From Flavobacterium branchiarum (lineage in GTDB: Bacteria > Bacteroidota > Bacteroidia > Flavobacteriales > Flavobacteriaceae), in assembly GCF_030409845.1 (NCBI RefSeq), contig NZ_JAUFQQ010000003.1, forward strand, positions 1,922,001-1,986,000: a DNA stretch of 64,000 bases. The letters run 5' to 3'. Under the pieces are notes generated by a model, which was not told the origin of the DNA, searched no databases, and worked only from the letters and a program-made list of their open reading frames with translations. Both the position numbers and the translations under genes were made by a program. Below, one piece after another: positions 56,049 through 64,000 of this stretch. Every line of letters starts with the position of its first letter. The stretch's first letter is position 1.

Positions 56049-56084
56049 ACAAAAAAAGCTTCAGAGTAATCTGAAGCTTTTTGT
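56049..56084. terminator. Hairpin terminator related to that at 53771
   Basis: AAAAAGCTTCAGA pairs with TCTGAAGCTTTTT around GTAA. A-run and T-run flanks allow termination in both directions. It lies 130 bases beyond the alpha/beta hydrolase gene. Confidence 0.75.
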
Positions 56085-56215
56085 ATGTGTGATTTATATT
56101 ACAGAAGTAATGAAAAGAGAAAAATATTTTAAATCTGGAATTGGAAGCGAATTTTTTTGTAATAATAAAAGGTTCAATTTACCGAGATTACATGCATAAG
56201 CTCTTGTAAAACGTT

Positions 56216-57229
56216 TTAAATTCTTGTTGACATTAAGCGTATTTCTTTATTAATTTTTTCAGCATTTTCTTTTTTTGTAATTATAGTACCGTGAGTCCCA
56301 TTAAGAATAAATTGTTTTCCGTTGGTTGATAGCTCTTTTAGTTCTTTCTGCATTTCGAACCATAATGAAACTTGCTTGTCAGGGTCAATCCCTTTTTTTC
56401 TATATCTTTCCTTTTGAGGTTCGTTATATTGTTCTGTTGCCGTAAAAACTAAAATTGGTAATGAATCTAAAGTAGTTGCTTGACCACTTCGAGAAAGAAT
56501 AGCATCGTTGATGTCATTTTCTTTTAAGTTTCTACGATAAACTTCACCTGAATAAGAAGTAAGATTACGAGAACGAATATGGCAATCTTTTGGTAAACCA
56601 TCATACATAAACTCTGAATTAACTACTTTATTATAGACTCCCAATATCCCCATGTCGGCAAGTATTGAAACAAATTTGAATAATTTAATTTGTTCTTTCG
56701 GGATTAGTTCTTTTTGTTCCAATCGCTTCCATTGTTCGGGATGACTCGAATCCAAGAAAACAAGTCCTTTTACTTCATCAGGATATAGGTCTCTAAATAT
56801 GCGATTATAAGGGCCTCCCATAGAATGGCCTACTAATATATAAGGTGGTTTTTCTCCATTTTTTTCAAGTAATGCGTGTAATTGCTTGGCGTAAAATTCT
56901 GGTGTAATACTGTCTTTGCTTGATTCACTAAACCATTTTCCTTCCCTATCATAGCGTATAACCCTCATGTTTTTCTTTAATCCTTCTGCAATCCAATGAA
57001 ACATATCTGTATTGCCACCTGCACCAGATTCAAGTATAAGGGTTGGCAAATCATTTTTATCTCCTTCTGCTATAATATGAAGTTTAGTTCCATTGACGTC
57101 AACTAATTTTCCTGGTGGAACAGGTTTTGAACTAAACAATCGATAGCATGCTCCTGATATTATCAGTAAAATTATAAGACCGGCTAAAATTTTACCAATC
57201 CACTTAAATGTTTTTAGAATTATTTTCAA
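56216..57229 (-). CDS. Alpha/beta hydrolase, membrane-anchored
   Basis: A 337-residue hydrolase with an N-terminal hydrophobic segment (ILAGLIILLIISGACYRLF) that should anchor or export it. The alpha/beta-hydrolase core shows the oxyanion region (LILESGAGGNTDMFHW), the nucleophile elbow VGHSMGGP, and a late NGTHGTI with the likely catalytic histidine. The closest general type is proline iminopeptidase/haloalkane-dehalogenase-like hydrolases of broad function. Substrate unknown. Its upstream spacer is recurring family M. Confidence 0.85.
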   Translation of the reverse strand: MKIILKTFKWIGKILAGLIILLIISGACYRLFSSKPVPPGKLVDVNGTKLHIIAEGDKNDLPTLILESGAGGNTDMFHWIAEGLKKNMRVIRYDREGKWFSESSKDSITPEFYAKQLHALLEKNGEKPPYILVGHSMGGPYNRIFRDLYPDEVKGLVFLDSSHPEQWKRLEQKELIPKEQIKLFKFVSILADMGILGVYNKVVNSEFMYDGLPKDCHIRSRNLTSYSGEVYRRNLKENDINDAILSRSGQATTLDSLPILVFTATEQYNEPQKERYRKKGIDPDKQVSLWFEMQKELKELSTNGKQFILNGTHGTIITKKENAEKINKEIRLMSTRI

Positions 57230-57273
57230 AGGGTTGTTTTTTAATGTTATATAATATTTTATTGCTATAAAAG

Positions 57274-57380
57274 CTTTGGGATTAAATTATGTCTTATTTT
57301 CGGATTAGTCTAAACTTCTCAAATACAAAACTATTTTTGAAATAAGCCAAATGCCAAATCGCTTGTAGCAAGTGTTGGCT
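57274..57380. repeat. Recurring spacer family M, copy 3
   Basis: Contains TTTGGGATTAAATTATGTCT, ATTTTCGGATTAG, then about 50 bases later AGCCAAATGCCAAATCGC and TTGTAGCAAGTGTTGGC. The last part includes the small palindrome CTTGTAGCAAG. It ends 7 bases before the stop of the next gene on the minus strand. Confidence 0.6.
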
Positions 57381-57387
57381 ACAGTAA

Positions 57388-57963
57388 CTAATTGAATTTT
57401 ATTATTACTCCAAACTTATCTTCTAGTTTGTCTACTTTCTTATTAACTTTTTCTATGATGTAATTTGTGCAATGGTCAAAAAGGGCAAAGTATTTTTCAT
57501 ATTCTCCTACTGGAGATTTGAAAGTTATTGTTTGACTTAATACAATTTCATCTTCCATTTTTTTCTGAAAAACTACTGCAAGTTCAAAATCACTATTACC
57601 ATTGTGCGCGATGTATTCGTTACGCATATTCATTAGAGCAGTGTGAATTTCTTTAAGTTTCGGCTCATTTTTGAAAACTTCTTTCGCATCTAGTGATACT
57701 TTTTCACTTCCAGAACTCGAAAAACATTTCGCATAAGAGAGAACAGAATTTTTAAACATTCCATGCGCCAACACAAATTCCTCAAAGTTATTAAAAGGTT
57801 TCTTTTCGTTAAATTTATTAGCAAACTTTAGCGAATGTTCAGCTTCTAAAATTTGCATAGATAAATTTGTCCAAGAATTTAAATAATGTGTTTCATCTTC
57901 ACTGATGGCAAAGCCTTTATCTGTCAAGCTTTTTAAATTTTCTGAAAGTTCTTCTTTATGCAT
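57388..57963 (-). CDS. Hypothetical soluble helical protein
   Basis: A 191-residue protein without signal peptide or membrane segment and of no recognised family. It is predicted to be mostly helical (LNSWTNLSMQILEAEHSLKF, LKEIHTALMNMRNEYIAHN). The MRNEYIAHNG stretch recalls HEPN-like or RiboL-PSP-like helical bundles with an R-x4-6-H pattern (R-NEYIA-H), but this is weak. A promoter motif of the recurring type N lies about 100 bases upstream. Confidence 0.65.
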   Translation of the reverse strand: MHKEELSENLKSLTDKGFAISEDETHYLNSWTNLSMQILEAEHSLKFANKFNEKKPFNNFEEFVLAHGMFKNSVLSYAKCFSSSGSEKVSLDAKEVFKNEPKLKEIHTALMNMRNEYIAHNGNSDFELAVVFQKKMEDEIVLSQTITFKSPVGEYEKYFALFDHCTNYIIEKVNKKVDKLEDKFGVIIKFN

Positions 57964-58388
57964 TGTTTGTAATTATTGTAGCTAACTTATCAGATATAAC
58001 AAAATCATGCAAATAAACCTAATTTTTGGTAGGTAAAAATGATAAGCAACATACTTTATATAAACAAATGTATTGATAATTCTTTCTAAATCATCAAAAG
58101 TGGAATCTTGGACTTTAAAAGCAGAAATAAATTTTAAAGTAACCTTTTTTTAATCTACAATCTGACATTGATTCTAAACATGATATATTGCCTATTCTGG
58201 GCTTAAAGTTTTCAAATCATCGCAAAAAAGGCTCTAGAAATGTCTGGTTAGGGCTACTTAGATAAGCTTCAGCAAATTCAGAAGTTTTTTTATTTACTTT
58301 TGATTTCTTGTCGGGTATAGATCTCGAGTATAATTCATGATTTTATTTGCAAAAAAAAGACACAAACAATAAAACTATACAATTAAAA
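57964..58388. other. Divergent intergenic region with recurring promoter motif N
   Basis: The left part holds the promoter motif at 58065-58099 for the minus-strand gene. The right 280 bases show no gene or repeat family. Confidence 0.5.
58065..58099 (-). promoter_or_regulatory. Recurring promoter motif N, copy 2
   Basis: On the minus strand: TTTAGAAAGAATTATCAA followed by TACATTTG, about 100 bases before ATG 57963. A TTG lies 22 bases before the core. Downstream AAAGTATGTTGCTTATC matches copy 3. Confidence 0.6.
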
Positions 58389-58892
58389 ATGTTGATAGAA
58401 GCTTTAGAAATTATTGTACCACACGAAGAAAATAGAGAATACTTTAAAAAAGTACTTGAAAGCGGCAATTCTGATATTAATTTTTTCTTTGAAGAAGAAA
58501 TCTACAAATTTGGATATAGTGATAGTAATCGATCCTTTTTATTTCAAGATAGGAAAGATATTTATGAATATGTATTTTATGATTTATTAACTGAGGAATA
58601 CCTTATACCAATTCGCAAAATTCAGAATAAGGACAATCTTTGGAGTTCTTTATCGATTTTACTTATTAATTATGAAAGAAATGATTTGCGTAATAATTTA
58701 AACATCAATCTTTGCGATAATAAAGATTATGTATTTGATATAGCTAGATGTTCAAATATTTTGGAAGACGAAAATACAGTCGTCTACGAATTAAAAATTT
58801 ATGATGAAAAATCAATTGGATTGGCTACTAAATTTGATTTTACTCGATTGAAAGAATTGCTTAAACTATCCAAATTGGAAATTAAGGAATAG
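58389..58892 (+). CDS. Hypothetical soluble protein
   Basis: A 167-residue protein of no recognised family, and the only plus-strand gene in the 50-64 kb series. It is acidic, with no signal peptide or membrane segment: an N-terminal helix pair (MLIEALEIIVPHEENREYF) and a mixed C-terminal part (FDFTRLKELLKLSKLEIKE). The frame is open from a TTG at 58347, which would add 14 residues; ATG 58389 is chosen as the first standard start. A different ATG at 58337 is out of frame and stops after 11 codons. Confidence 0.6.
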   Translation: MLIEALEIIVPHEENREYFKKVLESGNSDINFFFEEEIYKFGYSDSNRSFLFQDRKDIYEYVFYDLLTEEYLIPIRKIQNKDNLWSSLSILLINYERNDLRNNLNINLCDNKDYVFDIARCSNILEDENTVVYELKIYDEKSIGLATKFDFTRLKELLKLSKLEIKE

Positions 58893-59164
58893 AAATAGAA
58901 AAACAAAGCTTATTGAATAAAGTGATTATGTTCATTTTTTAAAATGGTCTCTATATCTATAAATCTGTATAGATTATTTAGGACTAGTCATAATTACAAT
59001 AAATGTAAAAAAAATTAATTTCATGTAGTTTTGGTTTTTAATTTTTACGTTTGATTTTTTTAGCATTACAGATAACTTGTATATTCTCTTGACTTTCTAG
59101 CACATGATAAAGTTAAGTGTAAATTATTTATATCCCATATATTAAGATTATTACAATGTCTATC

Positions 59165-60670
<1,506 letters not shown>

Positions 60671-60714
60671 TGTAAAACGAAAATAATATAGTATTATTTC
60701 TTACGTGTTCGTTA

Positions 60715-61482
60715 TTATTTAATTTTTATATTTTTCCAAGTAGTTGTTGCCCAATCAAGATCATTTACTTCGTCAAAATATATAGCAACTTGTATTACTT
60801 CTTTGTCAATGATTGAAAATCCAAAAAGTACTGAATACGTTTTTTCATCATCATTCTCTTCGATTAAATAGCCAATTCTTATAACATCACTGTCGGAAAA
60901 GTCAAATTTAGCTAACGTTTTTGAATTTGTTTGGTCTCTATTTTCAATATCTTTACTGTAATCAAGTTGTAATTCTTGCTTGTTTTGATCTGAGTTCCAA
61001 ATGATAAGTCTTATAGATTTATCTCCAGTTGTATAATATAAAGTTCCGTCTTCTTCAATCGAACGTTCAAATAAATTATTGATTTCAATTGTCCAATCTT
61101 CTGTTAGTCTATGAGTAGTGATATAATCATCCTCGATATCAAAATCTGTCACTTGATACCATTCGCTACTAGCATCACTTCTTTCATAAACAGAACCAAC
61201 TCCTTTTAATAATATATCTTGAATTGAAGGGTCAATTTTTAGAATAGTGGAAGGATTGTAAATTCCAACATTATCCGGATTATCGTTATATTCTTCTGTT
61301 TCATATCCTGTAAAAATTCTCCAACCGCTATCTTCTGGTCGAGTTCTTTTTTCACGATACATAAATTGTGGTTTGATATTTTCATCAACTACCATTTTAG
61401 AAACCATAAGTCCGCCAATAGGAGGGAAGTTATCGAAATTATTATCTTCTTTGTTTTCTTTTTTTTTGAAAAATTTCATCAT
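60715..61482 (-). CDS. DUF2185 / Imm33-like domain protein
   Basis: A 255-residue cytoplasmic protein. The first 100 residues match DUF2185 (Imm33-like): GGLMVSKMVVDENIKPQFMY, then DSGWRIFTGYE, EEYNDNPDNVGIYN and the late GSVYERSDASSEWYQV. This domain is predicted to act as an immunity protein in polymorphic toxin systems. The C-terminal half (about 110-255) is an unrecognised beta-rich domain (IRLIIWNSDQNKQELQLDY). No toxin gene is beside it, so it may be an orphan immunity gene or serve another function. Confidence 0.75.
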   Translation of the reverse strand: MMKFFKKKENKEDNNFDNFPPIGGLMVSKMVVDENIKPQFMYREKRTRPEDSGWRIFTGYETEEYNDNPDNVGIYNPSTILKIDPSIQDILLKGVGSVYERSDASSEWYQVTDFDIEDDYITTHRLTEDWTIEINNLFERSIEEDGTLYYTTGDKSIRLIIWNSDQNKQELQLDYSKDIENRDQTNSKTLAKFDFSDSDVIRIGYLIEENDDEKTYSVLFGFSIIDKEVIQVAIYFDEVNDLDWATTTWKNIKIK

Positions 61483-61511
61483 TACTAATAGTTTTTTATT
61501 TTGTAAAATAA

Positions 61512-62360
61512 CTAATTTGATATATTACCAACCGATTGGTTTGCAGTTAAATATATTGATATTGATAAGCCTTTTTTTGTTTTCCAATTTCCTAAACTTG
61601 ACGTTCTTGTGATTGATCTTCCAAACAATTGGCCACTATATCGAAAAGGTTCATCTGTATTGTCATTATCAGGAATATATTCTAATGAAATGAAAAATGA
61701 TTTTGCTAATTTTACATCATAATCAGATATATCAAATTTGTTCCAACCAGTTTCAATATCGTGGGTCAAAATTATATTTTGTTGATTTATATTTTCAAAA
61801 GGTAAGTTGTTTTTTATACTATAGAAATTTATTCTAAACTTGGCAGTTTTGACTTTTACATTAAATAAATTAACACTTAAGCTTTTAATTTTTATTGGCT
61901 TATTAATGTTTATTTCTTTGGCAAATTCTTGAATATCTTTATTCTTGTCATTATTGACTCTAACATAACCTGCAACCATAGAGCTATACGATTTCGTACC
62001 AATAGCAACTTCTTTGATTTTGTCCGATAAAATAACAACTTCTGATAATTCATTGATACTTTCTTCAAGAACAAATTGGCTTATTTTATTCGCTATTACA
62101 TCTGTGATTTTAATTTTAAATTCGTTGTATCCTACATATGATATAGTTAAAGTATCTCCTAGGTTCTTTTCAGGAATGTAAATTGAAAAAAGACCGTTTT
62201 CGTCTGAAATCGTTCCTAAATCTTTGTCCTTAATTCCGATATTTGCAAATTTTATTTTGTTATTATTTTTGTCTAAAATTTGAGCACTTATTTTTGTTTC
62301 CTGACCATAAAGGAAATTGATATTTAGTAATACTACGATGATAATTCGATACATTTTCAT
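61512..62360 (-). CDS. Exported carboxypeptidase-like regulatory domain protein
   Basis: A 282-residue protein with signal peptide (LNINFLYGQ). Residues about 22-105 form a carboxypeptidase-like regulatory sandwich of the TonB-receptor type (AQILDKNNNKIKFANIGIKD, ending VVILSDKIKE), but no plug or barrel follows. The C-terminal part (about 140-275) is beta-rich (KFRINFYSIKNNLPFENI) and unrecognised. It is 46 bases upstream-adjacent to the DUF6..-free gene at 62407 and 30 bases from the DUF2185 gene, so the three may form an operon. Confidence 0.8.
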   Translation of the reverse strand: MKMYRIIIVVLLNINFLYGQETKISAQILDKNNNKIKFANIGIKDKDLGTISDENGLFSIYIPEKNLGDTLTISYVGYNEFKIKITDVIANKISQFVLEESINELSEVVILSDKIKEVAIGTKSYSSMVAGYVRVNNDKNKDIQEFAKEININKPIKIKSLSVNLFNVKVKTAKFRINFYSIKNNLPFENINQQNIILTHDIETGWNKFDISDYDVKLAKSFFISLEYIPDNDNTDEPFRYSGQLFGRSITRTSSLGNWKTKKGLSISIYLTANQSVGNISN

Positions 62361-62406
62361 TGTTATTTATGCTCGTTTTGGTTAGCAATATCGTTCGATT
62401 TCAGTT

Positions 62407-62892
62407 TTAATCTATTTTCTTCAACAATCTATAATAAATAACGTTTCCTTTTCCATCGTCCAAGCTCATTATTAAATTTCCTTTCTTTAGGAATTTGTTC
62501 ACATCCTTTGCGAATAAATTCACACCCCATTTTTCTTCATAATCTTTAATTTCTTTATTATCAATACTTATGAATTGACCGTCTAATTTATAATTTGGAG
62601 TTTTTTCAAATGGTAAAGCTGTAAAGATTTCATTTAATTTTTTAGAAGTATAATCATAATCATTGTCAGACATCATAGAATACACTTTTCCATTTTCATA
62701 AAATGCAAACCATTGATATTTTTGAGGCCAAGGATCTACTTGATTTATATTTTTAGCATTAGGGATTTCTACTTTCTTCCAAAAACCTAATAATTCTTCT
62801 AATTTTGGTGGCCCTCCAGCTTCGGATTTATTTTCTTGCGCATATATTGAAATTGAAAATAAGGTCAATAAAAGCAGCAATGTTTTTTTCAT
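62407..62892 (-). CDS. Small exported hypothetical protein
   Basis: A 161-residue protein with a signal peptide (MKKTLLLLLTLFSISIYAQ) and no recognised domain. The mature part opens LEELLGFWKKVEIPN and continues with beta-rich text (WFAFYENGKVYSMM, GNVIYYRLLKKID), suggesting a lipocalin-like small barrel of the kind seen in many flavobacterial envelope proteins; this is only a guess. ATG 62892 is preferred over 62913 because it begins the signal peptide. It lies between an alpha/beta hydrolase and a regulatory-domain protein on the same strand. Confidence 0.72.
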   Translation of the reverse strand: MKKTLLLLLTLFSISIYAQENKSEAGGPPKLEELLGFWKKVEIPNAKNINQVDPWPQKYQWFAFYENGKVYSMMSDNDYDYTSKKLNEIFTALPFEKTPNYKLDGQFISIDNKEIKDYEEKWGVNLFAKDVNKFLKKGNLIMSLDDGKGNVIYYRLLKKID

Positions 62893-62934
62893 GTTTGAAT
62901 TATTTTTAATCATTTAGGTGTTTAGTTTTTAAAA

Positions 62935-63819
62935 TTACCGCTTATTATTCAAAGTTTTCTGCTTTATCCATTGAATCGAAATATCAAAAGGTGTTGTATC
63001 ATTGTCAAAAACTGTATTGTGTCCTAATTTAGAAAACAAAGTATATTCGAAAGGTTTGCCTTGAGCTTTCAATGTGTTTAATTGCTCTATACACATCTTT
63101 ACTGGAATCTGAATATCTTTTTCACCAAAAAGCCACAGTCCTGGAATTGAAAGAGTATTAAGAGAGCTTTTGGGATCAGTTGCTGTAAATTGATAACGGT
63201 CTGCATCATTTTTGATATGTTCGCGAGCTGCTGCTTCTGTATTATTTTCCCAATAATTATTATTTCCATTAGTATGAAACTGAAATCGAAGTTGTTCTAG
63301 AGTCGTAATTGTTGGGCAACTAAATAAAACCATAAATTCTATTTGTGGATTTTTCTCTGCTGCAATTGGAATTATCCATCCAGCTTGACTAAAAACAACT
63401 AATCCGATAGGTGTTTTTTTATCTTTTAAATAGGTTCGAAATGTATTTACTGCTGCATTTGCATCTTGAGATAATAAATTGAGATTTGTAGTATCAATAT
63501 TATTAGTACCAACAGTTGGTCCTACATATACGCCGCCAGATTCTCCAACGCCACGTTTATCGTATGTCAATACTGCGATTCCTTCTTTGGCAAGACGTTT
63601 AGCAAACTCCATTTCTCTTTTTACAGGATCAGACCCATGAACAATTACAACTGCTGCAAATGGTTTTTTAGGCGTTAAAATCGAGCCTGCAAGAGTTACG
63701 CCCTCACTTTGAAACTTTACATCTTGAATGGTAAAATCGTCCGATTGAGAAAATACCATTTCTGGTAAGGTTACCAATAACAACAAAAGAAAGAAGTTAG
63801 AAATAAAGGTAATGTTCAT
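62935..63819 (-). CDS. Exported alpha/beta hydrolase (dienelactone hydrolase/S9-like)
   Basis: A 294-residue secreted hydrolase with signal peptide (MVFSQ end). It shows the oxyanion region VVIVHGSDP, YDKRGVGESGG, nucleophile elbow VVFSQAGW (Ser in place of the G-x-S-x-G centre, first glycine replaced by Phe-neighbour Val), the acid near WLFGEKDIQIP and histidine at KLGHNTVF. Relatives include secreted esterases/peptidases annotated as YqiA or S9-like. It is first in the minus-strand group 59-64 kb, and the recurring promoter motif N lies 140 bases upstream. Confidence 0.85.
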   Translation of the reverse strand: MNITFISNFFLLLLLVTLPEMVFSQSDDFTIQDVKFQSEGVTLAGSILTPKKPFAAVVIVHGSDPVKREMEFAKRLAKEGIAVLTYDKRGVGESGGVYVGPTVGTNNIDTTNLNLLSQDANAAVNTFRTYLKDKKTPIGLVVFSQAGWIIPIAAEKNPQIEFMVLFSCPTITTLEQLRFQFHTNGNNNYWENNTEAAAREHIKNDADRYQFTATDPKSSLNTLSIPGLWLFGEKDIQIPVKMCIEQLNTLKAQGKPFEYTLFSKLGHNTVFDNDTTPFDISIQWIKQKTLNNKR

Positions 63820-63958
63820 TTTAGTTTACTGTAAAAATTGCGTTAGATTTTTAATTTTGAATTAACGTTGCTCATAACTTGAATATATGTGAGAAAATTA
63901 CACAAATTCCCTCGTTTTTTGTAGATAAGTATGAAAAAAGCAATACTTTAATCTGAAT

Positions 63959-63993
63959 CAAATGTATTGATAATTCTTTATAACTTATCGAAA
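63959..63993 (-). promoter_or_regulatory. Recurring promoter motif N, copy 3
   Basis: On the minus strand: AAGTTATAAAGAATTATCAA followed by TACATTTG, 140 bases before ATG 63819. Downstream AAAGTATTGCTT matches copy 2. The window ends just beyond it. Confidence 0.6.
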
Positions 63994-64000
63994 TGGCTTT

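Noticed and set aside
50899..57380. Integron attC sites
   Set aside because: The family M ends do not form the paired R and L boxes expected of attC, and no integron integrase is in the window. The cassette idea is kept, the integron label is not.

Overview
The window is AT-rich DNA from a member of the Bacteroidota, most likely a Flavobacterium or close relative. The evidence is the TAnnTTTG promoter core with an upstream TTG (clearest at two tRNA genes), start sites without strong Shine-Dalgarno sequences, a TonB-dependent receptor with a carboxypeptidase-like regulatory domain, a giant adhesin with a type IX secretion (T9SS) sorting domain, an S37 peptidase, and intergenic spaces full of short repeat families.

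Layout. 0-4.3 kb: RND efflux pump inner-membrane subunit (5' end outside the window) and its outer-membrane lipoprotein channel. 4.4-5.7 kb: a DeoR-type repressor divergent from a HAD nucleotidase, with five TTGCAA motifs between them. 5.8-10.2 kb: a methyltransferase, an AraC regulator, two tandem small cupins resembling (R)-hydroxynitrile lyase, and a YahK-type alcohol dehydrogenase. 10.2-14 kb: an exported SAM hydrolase divergent from a TonB-dependent receptor. 14.3-20 kb: a LytTR regulator remnant, an MgtC/SapB membrane protein, an AraC gene with an in-frame stop near its 5' end, a metallo-beta-lactamase-fold protein, and a divergent AraC/MFS pair sharing a perfect inverted repeat. 20-29.7 kb: small lipoproteins, an S37 peptidase and two M24 peptidases, separated by long tandem repeat blocks.

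29.7-40.5 kb is the most coherent functional block. A three-subunit quinol:fumarate reductase/succinate dehydrogenase lies divergent from two DcaP-like porins, an exported asparaginase, an aspartate ammonia-lyase and a Dcu C4-dicarboxylate carrier. Together they suggest outer-membrane uptake, periplasmic asparagine to aspartate, import in exchange for succinate, aspartate to fumarate, and fumarate reduction, i.e. amino-acid-fuelled fumarate respiration.

40.7-52.1 kb: two identical initiator tRNA genes in direct repeat bracket about 11.3 kb that includes a 2294-residue secreted adhesin with eleven MBG repeats and a small outer-membrane barrel protein. 50.3-63.8 kb: an almost entirely minus-strand series of small, mostly exported or lipoprotein genes (one DUF2185/Imm33-like, two alpha/beta hydrolases, a class C serine hydrolase with TPRs). 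Their spacers fall into at least three recurring families, so single genes appear to have been shuffled between shared promoter/terminator spacers. No integrase or transposase was found in the window, and there is no CRISPR array.
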